The position numbers and the translations under genes are program-made. The notes below the pieces were generated by a model. It was given only the letters and a program-made list of their open reading frames with translations. It searched no databases and was not told where the DNA came from. This document shows positions 56,747-64,000 of a stretch of DNA of 64,000 bases, in pieces (position 1 is the stretch's first letter; each line of letters opens with the position of its first letter). The DNA lies in assembly GCF_004683965.1 (NCBI RefSeq), contig NZ_CP038436.1, positions 2,914,001-2,978,000 of the forward strand, given 5' to 3'. The DNA is from Nocardioides seonyuensis (GTDB lineage Bacteria > Actinomycetota > Actinomycetes > Propionibacteriales > Nocardioidaceae).

Positions 56747-56766
56747 GTCCTCGGAGTGGTGGTGGG

Positions 56767-58758
56767 TCAACGGGGACTCCTGACGCTGATGACGTGGGCA
56801 GGCTCGCCGCCGGGGTCGAGGCGGACGTAGTTGTGCTGTGCCCAGCTCCAGTCGGTTCCAGTGATCTCGTCGTGGGCGACGAACGAGTCGTGCCAGTCGA
56901 GCCCGAGGGCCGGCATGTCGAGGTGGACCATCGTCTCGTGGGTGCCGTGGGGGTCGAGGTTGACCACCACGATGACCACGTCGTCGTCCGCCCGCTTGCT
57001 GAAGACCAGCACCTGGTCGTCTTCGCTGGAGTGGATGGTGACGTTGCGCAGCTGCTGGAGCGCGGGATGCTGGCGCCGGAGCTGGTTGAGGCGCGTGATG
57101 TAGGGCGCGAGCGTGCGTCCCTCCGCCTCTGCACCCTCCCAGTCCCGGATCCGGACCTGGTACTTCTCGGAGTCGAGGTACTCCTCGCTGCCCGGTCGCA
57201 CGGCCACGTGCTCGAAGAGCTCGTAGCCGGCGTAGACACCCCAGCTCGGGGAGCCACAGGCCGCCAGGACCGCACGGATCCGGAAGGCGGCGGGGCCGCC
57301 GTACTGCAAGTAGGCGTGGAGGATGTCGGGGGTGTTGACGAAGAAGTTGGGCCGCATCACGTGATCGGACTCCGAGGAGACCTCGAGGAGGTAGTCGGCC
57401 AGCTCCTGCTTGCCGGTGCGCCACGTGAAGTAGGTGTAGCTCTGGTGGTAGCCGACCGACCCGAGAGCGTGCATCATCGCCGGGCGCGTGAAGGCCTCGG
57501 ACAGGAAGAGCACGTCGGGGTCGGTACGACGCACCTCGGCGAGCAGCCACTCCCAGAACGCCAGCGGCTTGGTGTGGGGGTTGTCCACGCGGAAGATCCG
57601 CACGCCGTGGGACATCCAGTGGCGCACCACGCGCAGCACCTCGCGGCAGATGCCCTTCGGGTCGTTGTCGAAGTTGATCGGGTAGATGTCCTGGTACTTC
57701 TTGGGAGGGTTCTCGGCGTAGGCGATCGAGCCGTCGGCGCGGGTGGTGAAGAACTCGGGGTGCTCGGTCACCCACGGGTGGTCGGGAGCTGCCTGGAGGG
57801 CGAGGTCCAGCGCCACCTCGAGGCCCAGCTCGCCGGCGCGCGCCACGAACGCGTCGAAGTCGTCGAGCGTGCCGAGGTCGGGGTGCACCGCGTCGTGCCC
57901 GCCGTGGCGGCTGCCGATGGCCCACGGCGATCCGGGCCAGTCCTCCGGGGCAGGGTCGTCCACGGTGGAGGTCGATGCCTGGTTGTTCGGGCCCTTGCGG
58001 TTGACCTCGCCGATGGGGTGGATCGGCGGGAGGTAGATGACGTCGAAGCCCATCTCGGCGACGGCGTCGAGACGCTCGGCCGCCGTGCGGAAGGTGCCAC
58101 TGGTGACCTCGCCGGTCTTCGGGTCCCTGGTCGCGCCCTCGGACCTGGGGAAGAACTCGTACCAGCTGCCGAACAGCGCGCGCTGGCGGTCGGCGTACAT
58201 CCGGAACGGCCCTTCCACTGTCGTCAGCTCGCGCAGCGGGTGGGCGAGCAGGACAGCACCGAGCGCGGGGTCCTGCAGGGCGGCCAGGCGGGCCCCGACG
58301 GGGCGCGTGGTGTCACCGGCCGCCTCGATCCCTCCTGCGACGAGACGGCGGGCCGCGGCGTCGAGGTCACCGCCGTCCAGCACGCGCTCGAGGAGCAGCC
58401 GACCCTCGGTGAACATCAGCTCCACGTCGACGCCGGCCGGGATCTTCAGGCCGGCGTCGTGCTGCCAGGTGGCGAGCGGGTCGGACCAGGCGTGCACCTC
58501 GAACGACCACGACCCCTCGAGGTCAGGCGTCACCCACGCCTCGTAGCGGTCGGGCACGTCGCCGGCCCGGGTCATCCGCAGGGGCGGCCGCCGCTCGCCC
58601 CGGGGGTCGATGGCCACCACCTCCGCGGCGAGCTGGTCGTGGCCTTCGCGGAACACCGTCGCCCGCACCGGCATCGGCTCGCCCACCGTCGCCTTCGCCG
58701 GCCGGCGGCCGAGGTCGACGACGGGGGAGACGTCCATCACGGGTATGCGTCCAACCAT
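56767..58758 (-). CDS. glgE: Alpha-1,4-glucan:maltose-1-phosphate maltosyltransferase
   Basis: A 663-residue GH13_3 enzyme extending alpha-glucan with maltosyl units from maltose-1-phosphate. The N-terminal beta domains start [16 protein letters not shown]. The barrel has [18 protein letters not shown] with nucleophile D392 and [12 protein letters not shown] with acid/base E421 (close to D394/E423 of Streptomyces GlgE). [22 protein letters not shown] and [18 protein letters not shown] are typical. The ATG at 58758 gives the standard start; the frame continues upstream. It is first in the order glgE-treS-mak-glgB, a complete trehalose-to-glucan operon. Confidence 0.96.
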   Translation of the reverse strand: MVGRIPVMDVSPVVDLGRRPAKATVGEPMPVRATVFREGHDQLAAEVVAIDPRGERRPPLRMTRAGDVPDRYEAWVTPDLEGSWSFEVHAWSDPLATWQHDAGLKIPAGVDVELMFTEGRLLLERVLDGGDLDAAARRLVAGGIEAAGDTTRPVGARLAALQDPALGAVLLAHPLRELTTVEGPFRMYADRQRALFGSWYEFFPRSEGATRDPKTGEVTSGTFRTAAERLDAVAEMGFDVIYLPPIHPIGEVNRKGPNNQASTSTVDDPAPEDWPGSPWAIGSRHGGHDAVHPDLGTLDDFDAFVARAGELGLEVALDLALQAAPDHPWVTEHPEFFTTRADGSIAYAENPPKKYQDIYPINFDNDPKGICREVLRVVRHWMSHGVRIFRVDNPHTKPLAFWEWLLAEVRRTDPDVLFLSEAFTRPAMMHALGSVGYHQSYTYFTWRTGKQELADYLLEVSSESDHVMRPNFFVNTPDILHAYLQYGGPAAFRIRAVLAACGSPSWGVYAGYELFEHVAVRPGSEEYLDSEKYQVRIRDWEGAEAEGRTLAPYITRLNQLRRQHPALQQLRNVTIHSSEDDQVLVFSKRADDDVVIVVVNLDPHGTHETMVHLDMPALGLDWHDSFVAHDEITGTDWSWAQHNYVRLDPGGEPAHVISVRSPR

Positions 58759-58799
58759 GCCCCCACACTTGCGAACGCACGGTGTCCACGCAAGCCGGG

Positions 58800-61700
58800 T
58801 CAGCGGCGACCTCGCACGACGACCCGCCTGGCGCGGCTGCGAGAGCCGGTGTAGGCAGCGCGGTCGTCGGGGCGGAACCGCACCCGTACGACGTGCTGTC
58901 CGGGCCGCAGCCTCTTGGTGAGCAGGATCCGTGCTCGCCCGTCGTCGGTGGTCACCTTGCGCCACCTGCGGCCGTCGACGCGCACGACGAAGGTGCCTGC
59001 GACCTCCTCGGCGCTGGGGCGCACCGCGAGTCGCAGCTGAGGAGCCCTGTTGCGGGGTGTCTGGCGGGCGCGCTTGATCCTCATCCGGAGCGAGGTCTCC
59101 GTGCGGGCGGCCTCCTCCGTGCCCGTGGTCGTGCCGGGCGTCGTGCCCGGGGTCGTGCCCGTGGTCGTGCCCGGGGTCGTGCCGGGGGTCGTGCTCGGGC
59201 CTGCGCCGGGTCCGGCGGTCACAGGCGGGGCTCCCGCAGCGGCGCCGAAGACCTGCAGCTCGGCAGCGTGGACGATGGTGCCCCGGTCGGAGCCGGTCTT
59301 GCAGTCCGTGTTGTTGGTCGGGTCGTCGTCCTGGTCGCCGGCGTAGGCCGCCTGCCCGGTGCACTGGTTCTCGAGCGCCACCAGGCGCACGGCCGAGGCC
59401 ACGGTGTCGGGGACGTCGAACTCGCGCATGGTCAGGTCAGGCGCGACCGGGCGCGGCAGCCCGCTCGGGAAGGCGTCGGCGGGGGAGGTGTAGAACCGCG
59501 TCCACGTGGCGTCCTGGGACTCGCACGCGCTGGTGCAGGCCTCGAGGGCGAACTGCCGCAGGGCGGTGAAGCGGGACCCCGAGTCGGGGTCCTCCTCGGC
59601 TGCGGCCAGCGGCAGGGCGTTCGGGTCCGCCGGCGCCGGGTTGAGCATGGCGCTGACCTGGACCCGCCGGACCACGTGCTGGTCACCGGCGAGGTCGATG
59701 GCCACCCAGGGGGTGGTGTCGTCGACGTTGCCGTCGGTCACCCCGCCCCAGTTCGTGGCCTCGGTGCCGTCGATGAGGTGGGCGGCGTTGCGTGACCCCG
59801 ACGTGGCGCCGAGGACCGACGCACCGGCCGCTGCGCTGGCGAGGTTGACCTGGTCGGCGACCACCACGGTCCGGGCCTTGGCGCCCTCGACGCGCAGGGT
59901 GAACCTGGTGAACCCGTGGTCAGGCGACACCGCCACCACGTCGTACGTGCCGGGTGTGAAGTCGGCACTGGCACCCAGCGGGGTGTCGGCGACCGTGTCC
60001 GCCACCGGCGAGACCCGAGCCTCGTAGTGGCCGACGTAGATCCTGGCCTGGCCCGCCGTCTCGAAGGTGACTCGAGCGTTCGCGGACGTGGGGGAGGCGA
60101 AGCTCGGCGTCGGCTCGTGGTCGTCGGGGGTGGTCACTGCGGCGTCGCGACCCATGCCGCGACGGGCGAAGGCCCGCCACAGGAGGTCCTCGTCGGCCCC
60201 GCCGAACCGCATCCGGTCGGCGGCGATCATCGCGTCCCGCGCGTCCAGCATCGAGGTCGCGCCCTGCTGCAGCAGGAACGAGTCGAACATGAGCTGGACC
60301 CAGCGGCGGTTGCCGGGGCAGTGCTCGGGGGCATACGGCGATCGCTCGGCCGTGGCCTGTGCGCACTTGAGCTGCAGCGCCCTGTCCGTCGAGGGGAAGG
60401 CCGCGTCGTACTTCTCGACCAGCGCCTGGCGCACCTCCCACTGGGTGCCGTTCCAGATCTCGCCGTCCGCGTGGACCTCGGGGCCTGTCGAGTCGAACCC
60501 GTAGTCGGAGAAGTTGAGGGGGTTGCGGTTGATGGCGTAGTCGCGGATCGCCGTCTCGAGGTTGCCCGTGGCGTAGGCGCCGATGGCCCAGATGTTGCCG
60601 CCGTTGGAGTAGCCGTGGCTGAACTGGTACTCGCCGGCGACCAGGTCGGCCCACGACTCACCCATGGCACCGCCGTGCTCGGAGGTCAGCCCGTCGTCGG
60701 GGCCGCCGACCATCCGGTTGGTGATGGCGTGGGTGTACTCATGACCGACGATCCCCATGTCGAGGCCGCCATCGGTGCACGGGGCGTAGAAGGCGCCGGC
60801 GATGGGCTGGAAGAGGTACTGGTTGGTGATGCCCGGGACACCGTCCTGCAGGGTGATCTGGTTGGCGTTGTCGCGGCCCAGGCCGGTCTGCAGCCCGCCG
60901 ATGGCGCCGGCCTGCGCGTTGCCGACCTCGGGGTCGCCGCCGACACCGCCGCGGCCTCCGTTCTCGACCTGCATGTTGTAGTTCTTCTCGGTGAAGCCGA
61001 GGTGGTAGCTGTAGTCGTGCATCCGGTTGTGCGAGGCGAACAGGTTGCCGACCGAGGCGTCGATGTCGTTCCCGCCGGGGACCAGCTGTGCTGGGTCGCA
61101 CTTGGTGTTGTTCCAGGCGTCGGTGAACTCCGAGGTGTACTCACGCGTCGGCGACACCGGGGCCTGGAGCAGCCCGCCGGGTGTCAGCGGGCTGAGCCAC
61201 GCCTCGCGCGTGGATGCGTTGTTGCCCAGCGTGGTCGAGGTCGGCAGGTTCCCGCCGGCCAGCGTGTCCCAGGGGCCGGTTGCGGCGATCTGGGCCAGCG
61301 CCAGGTCGCAGCCCTCCTCGGCGTTCCAGCAGCCCAGGACGGAGTTGGTCGGGGTCTCGTCCGGCCCGTCCAGGGTGGGGTTCGCGGCGAAGTAGCGCCA
61401 GCGGGGGTTCGCCTGGAGCGTCTCGCCGGAGGGTGCCGCCTGGTCGCTCACCAGCACCGTCAGTGCGTACTGGCCGACCACGACCGAGGCCTCGTCGAAG
61501 GGGCACACCTCGATGCCGTAGGCGCCGGCCGGGATCTTCTCGGCGGAGTACGACGCCACCTCGGGGCTGGTGAGGAGGTCCTGGCTGTGCAGGAGCTCGC
61601 CGCCGGGGCCGTAGAGCTTGAAGACGACGTCGTCGGCGGGGAGGGCGAGGGCGGCGACGTTGATCGAGCGCGTCGCGTCGTCGGTCAGCTCGAAGGTGTG

Positions 61701-62636
61701 GCGGGGTCCACAGGCAGCAGCGGTGATGGCCCCCTGGAAGAGCTGGGCGTCGTTCATGTTGTCCACCTGGTTGCGGCGCAGGAGCACCTCGCCGCTGATC
61801 GCGTCGACCAGGACCGTGTGCGCCAGGACGCTTCCACCCTCGACGTCGACCACGTTCGCCTCCCACACGGGGCGCACCGTCGCGGCGTCGACCGCGAGTG
61901 CTCGGAGCCGCACCTGCTGCTCCTGGGCGAGGCCTGCGACCTGCAGCCGGGTCCAGCGACCGAGCGCGTCCGGCATCTCGAGCGGCTCGACGTCGCCGGC
62001 CTCCGTCGCGCGTCCCACGTCGGCGGCGGCCTTGAGCCAGCCCTCGACGGCTGAGAGCGCCGGGGCGGCCGGGGCCTGTGAGGGGCGGGTGAGGGAGGAG
62101 GACGCGTAGGCGACCTGCCCGTCCGCCACACCCACGGTGACCAGGCCACCGGTGGCCGGGACCAGGTCGCCGTACCGCTGGCGGAACAGCACCGCGCGTG
62201 CGTCGCTCCCGGCGAGCTCCTGGGAGCTCACCAGCTCGAGCCCGGCGACCTGCGCGGCGGTGAGGCCGAAGACGGCGGAGTGGGTCGCCAGCCAGGTACG
62301 CGCGCCGTCGGCTGCGGCGCCGGGAGCGGGACCGAGCGAGCCGTCGGCGGGGAGGATCGAGGCCGGAGAGCCCTGGGCGTTCCAGCGCAGCCTCGCGGCA
62401 CCGAGCGAGCCGACGGCTGCGCGCTGGGAAGCGAGGGGCGTCACAGCAGGGCGCAGGTCGACGTCCGCGAGGCCGTGCACAGGGTCACCCAGCGTGCGCA
62501 CCAGGTCGGCAGCGCTCGTGGCGGGAGCAGGGCCCGCGTCGGCGGCGGGGGCCGTGGCGAGGCCGGGGAGCAGCGCGAGGGAGAGGAGGCCAGCAGCCGC
62601 CGGGGCGAGGCGGCGCGCCGAGGGGATTGTGATCAT
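58800..62636 (-). CDS. Secreted M36 (fungalysin-like) metallopeptidase
   Basis: A 1278-residue exported protease. The signal peptide is MITIPSARRLAPAAAGLLSLALLPG; an FTP-type propeptide (about 45-300) precedes the catalytic domain with zinc ligands H632 and H636 (GIVGHEYTHAITNRM) and E660 (GESWADL). A C-terminal beta-sandwich with discoidin-like traits (SRNAAHLIDGTEATNWGG) ends near residue 1135. A Thr/Pro/Gly linker (about 1146-1173) and a basic C-terminal domain follow. The ATG at 62636 is chosen as the start of the signal peptide; the open frame extends upstream through glgP. glgE follows 41 bp downstream. Confidence 0.9.
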   Translation of the reverse strand: MITIPSARRLAPAAAGLLSLALLPGLATAPAADAGPAPATSAADLVRTLGDPVHGLADVDLRPAVTPLASQRAAVGSLGAARLRWNAQGSPASILPADGSLGPAPGAAADGARTWLATHSAVFGLTAAQVAGLELVSSQELAGSDARAVLFRQRYGDLVPATGGLVTVGVADGQVAYASSSLTRPSQAPAAPALSAVEGWLKAAADVGRATEAGDVEPLEMPDALGRWTRLQVAGLAQEQQVRLRALAVDAATVRPVWEANVVDVEGGSVLAHTVLVDAISGEVLLRRNQVDNMNDAQLFQGAITAAACGPRHTFELTDDATRSINVAALALPADDVVFKLYGPGGELLHSQDLLTSPEVASYSAEKIPAGAYGIEVCPFDEASVVVGQYALTVLVSDQAAPSGETLQANPRWRYFAANPTLDGPDETPTNSVLGCWNAEEGCDLALAQIAATGPWDTLAGGNLPTSTTLGNNASTREAWLSPLTPGGLLQAPVSPTREYTSEFTDAWNNTKCDPAQLVPGGNDIDASVGNLFASHNRMHDYSYHLGFTEKNYNMQVENGGRGGVGGDPEVGNAQAGAIGGLQTGLGRDNANQITLQDGVPGITNQYLFQPIAGAFYAPCTDGGLDMGIVGHEYTHAITNRMVGGPDDGLTSEHGGAMGESWADLVAGEYQFSHGYSNGGNIWAIGAYATGNLETAIRDYAINRNPLNFSDYGFDSTGPEVHADGEIWNGTQWEVRQALVEKYDAAFPSTDRALQLKCAQATAERSPYAPEHCPGNRRWVQLMFDSFLLQQGATSMLDARDAMIAADRMRFGGADEDLLWRAFARRGMGRDAAVTTPDDHEPTPSFASPTSANARVTFETAGQARIYVGHYEARVSPVADTVADTPLGASADFTPGTYDVVAVSPDHGFTRFTLRVEGAKARTVVVADQVNLASAAAGASVLGATSGSRNAAHLIDGTEATNWGGVTDGNVDDTTPWVAIDLAGDQHVVRRVQVSAMLNPAPADPNALPLAAAEEDPDSGSRFTALRQFALEACTSACESQDATWTRFYTSPADAFPSGLPRPVAPDLTMREFDVPDTVASAVRLVALENQCTGQAAYAGDQDDDPTNNTDCKTGSDRGTIVHAAELQVFGAAAGAPPVTAGPGAGPSTTPGTTPGTTTGTTPGTTPGTTTGTEEAARTETSLRMRIKRARQTPRNRAPQLRLAVRPSAEEVAGTFVVRVDGRRWRKVTTDDGRARILLTKRLRPGQHVVRVRFRPDDRAAYTGSRSRARRVVVRGRR
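59119..59199 (-). repeat. TPGTT/TTGTT repeat linker in the M36 peptidase
   Basis: About seven imperfect short repeats encode TTPGT/TTTGT units, a flexible O-glycosylation-type linker before the C-terminal domain. Near-identical DNA makes copy number prone to change. Confidence 0.8.
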
Positions 62637-62670
62637 GTGAGGACAACGCCCCGGCGGGTCCGGGGTTATG

Positions 62671-62716
62671 CCTGTGAGTCGCACAGGTTGGTTCGACCCT
62701 GACGATGCCCTAACGT
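62671..62716 (+). promoter_or_regulatory. glgP promoter with adjacent inverted repeat
   Basis: CCTGTG (62671-62676), 5 bases and CACAGG (62682-62687) form a palindrome abutting the -35 TTGGTT (62688-62693). A 17-bp spacer leads to -10 TAACGT (62711-62716), 7 bases before the GTG at 62724, so the transcript is probably leaderless. The palindrome is a candidate operator for glgP and the divergent M36 peptidase. Confidence 0.6.
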
Positions 62717-62723
62717 CACTGAG

Positions 62724-64000
62724 GTGCGAGCGATCAGACGGTTCACCGTGCGACCTGTTCTTCCCGACGCCCTTGCGCCGCTGTCCGTCCTGGCGGGCAA
62801 CCTCCGGTGGTCGTGGCACCCGCCGACGCAGGACCTCTTCGCCGACATCGACCCCGGCCTCTGGGAGGACGTGCATCGCGATCCCGTGCGGCTCCTGGCC
62901 GCCGTCAGCAGCGAGCGACTGGGGGAGGTTGCGCGCGACGACGCGTTCATGGAGCGGCTGACCCGCCTCCACGACGACCTGCAGCGCTACTTGGGGGAGG
63001 ACCGGTGGTATGCCCGGAGGGCCGGTGACGACGCTCCCCGCTCGATCGCCTACTTCTCACCCGAGTACGGCATCACGTCGGTGCTGCCGCAGTACTCCGG
63101 CGGGCTCGGCATCCTTGCCGGCGACCACCTGAAGTCGGCGTCCGACCTCGGCGTCCCGCTGGTCGGCGTCGGCCTGCTCTACCGGCACGGCTACTTCAAG
63201 CAAGCCCTCGACAGGGACGGCTGGCAGCAGGAGAGCTACCCCCTGCTCGACCCCGACGAGCTCCCGCTCGCGCTGCTGCGCGAGGCCGACGGGTCTCGGG
63301 CCACCGTGTCCATCGCGTTGCCCGACGGGCCGGACCTGATCGCCCGGATCTGGGTCGCCCACGTCGGACGCGTGCCGCTGCTGCTCCTCGACTCCGACGT
63401 CGAGGAGAACAGCTCCCACTACCGCGACGTCACCGACCGCCTCTACGGCGGCAACTCCGAGCACCGCCTGCGCCAGGAGCTGCTCCTGGGCGTGGGAGGC
63501 GTGCGGGCGCTGCGAGCGTGGTCGCGGATCACCGGTGCTCCGGCTCCCGAGGTCTTCCACACCAACGAGGGACACGCCGGCTTCCTCGGGATCGAGCGGA
63601 TCCGCGAGCTCACGGTGGCCGACGACGGGCCGCGTCTCGACTTCGACACCGCGTTGGAGGTCTCCCGTGCGGGGACGGTCTTCACCACGCACACACCGGT
63701 GCCCGCAGGCATCGACCGCTTCCCGCGTGAACTCGTCGAGCAGTACTTCGGCGGCGTCTCGCCGACGCCCGGGGTCCCGGTCGAACGGGTGCTCGCGCTC
63801 GGCGCCGAGGACTACGAGGGTGGGGACGCCGGCGTCTTCAACATGGCCGTGATGGGCTTCCGGCTCGCCCAGCGCGCCAACGGTGTCTCGCAGCTCCACG
63901 GTGAGGTCAGCCGGGGCATGTTCAACGGGTTGTGGCCGGCCTTCGACGAGGCCGAGGTGCCGATCGGCTCGATCACCAACGGCGTCCACGGGCCCACCTG
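62724..64000 (+). CDS. glgP: Alpha-glucan phosphorylase, 5' part (3' end outside window)
   Basis: The first 425 residues of a GT35 phosphorylase that releases glucose-1-phosphate from alpha-glucan. It begins with the DUF3417-type N-terminus (LAPLSVLAGNLRWSWHPPTQDLF) of the actinobacterial GlgP subgroup. IAYFSPEYGITSVLPQYSGGLGILAGDHLKSA and FHTNEGHAGFLGIERI match the catalytic domain, and FTTHTPVPAGIDRF is visible. The PLP lysine lies beyond the window. The GTG at 62724 is fixed by the -10 spacing. It complements the GlgE operon on the other strand. Confidence 0.95.
   Translation, partial: MRAIRRFTVRPVLPDALAPLSVLAGNLRWSWHPPTQDLFADIDPGLWEDVHRDPVRLLAAVSSERLGEVARDDAFMERLTRLHDDLQRYLGEDRWYARRAGDDAPRSIAYFSPEYGITSVLPQYSGGLGILAGDHLKSASDLGVPLVGVGLLYRHGYFKQALDRDGWQQESYPLLDPDELPLALLREADGSRATVSIALPDGPDLIARIWVAHVGRVPLLLLDSDVEENSSHYRDVTDRLYGGNSEHRLRQELLLGVGGVRALRAWSRITGAPAPEVFHTNEGHAGFLGIERIRELTVADDGPRLDFDTALEVSRAGTVFTTHTPVPAGIDRFPRELVEQYFGGVSPTPGVPVERVLALGAEDYEGGDAGVFNMAVMGFRLAQRANGVSQLHGEVSRGMFNGLWPAFDEAEVPIGSITNGVHGPT

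Noticed and set aside
61027..62972. N-terminal extension of the M36 peptidase frame upstream of 62636
   Set aside because: It lacks a signal peptide at its start and runs through the glgP coding region; the ATG at 62636 begins a clean signal peptide.

Overview
The window is high-GC DNA with dense, operon-packed genes, many GTG starts and ATGA/GTGA overlaps. Gene order (thrC-thrB-rho-rpmE-prfA-prmC-sua5-wecA-atp operon-DUF2550), a NucS mismatch endonuclease, the GlgE pathway, a DtxR/IdeR-type iron box and several apparently leaderless promoters point to an actinobacterium, most likely a Nocardioides-like member of the Nocardioidaceae. I saw no rRNA, tRNA, CRISPR array, insertion sequence or prophage; this is chromosomal core with small accessory inserts.

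Region by region. 1-7.7 kb: end of threonine synthesis, a Rho-family gene, ribosomal protein L31, release factor 1 and its methylase, Sua5 and a polyprenyl-phosphate sugar-1-P transferase. 7.7-15.7 kb: the full F1Fo ATP synthase operon with two small assembly-type genes in front, closed by a strong terminator. 15.8-24.9 kb: DUF2550, a macrodomain/GNAT/cobalamin adenosyltransferase block, a STAS protein, ethylmalonyl-CoA mutase carrying a one-base frameshift, an iron-box-controlled Cys-rich small protein, a D-amino-acid-oxidase-like enzyme, NucS and a GNAT-MOSC fusion. 24.9-28 kb: two related 3-hydroxyacyl-CoA dehydrogenases. 28-38.2 kb: accessory and regulatory genes (YCII, DUF222-HNH, a large LuxR regulator, a glycine-rich membrane protein, a hydrolase, a CGNR regulator with a divergent EamA exporter, an AI-2E-type permease, a coiled-coil polarity-type protein). 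38.4-42.6 kb: crotonyl-CoA carboxylase/reductase, epimerase, thiolase and MeaB. 42.6-51.6 kb: an active-site-less SDR, GtrA, a YbbN-like protein, pyruvate phosphate dikinase, a GNAT-Nudix fusion and a divergent pair of copper proteins. 51.7-64 kb: glgB, mak, treS and glgE, a secreted M36 metallopeptidase, and the start of an alpha-glucan phosphorylase gene.

Two metabolic themes dominate. The first is the ethylmalonyl-CoA route for acetyl-CoA assimilation: thiolase, hydroxyacyl-CoA dehydrogenases, Ccr, Ecm and epimerase, with B12 support from the adenosyltransferase and MeaB, and pyruvate phosphate dikinase as a plausible PEP supply. The second is alpha-glucan storage: TreS-Mak-GlgE-GlgB synthesis and GlgP breakdown.

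The most unusual item is the Rho-family protein at 1654-3504. It sits at the standard rho locus and keeps the RNA-binding fold, but its Walker A lysine, catalytic glutamate and several RNA- or ATP-contacting basic residues are all replaced. It looks like a Rho that binds RNA but cannot hydrolyse ATP, with a long Lys/Gln/Asp/Ser/Arg repeat tract in front.
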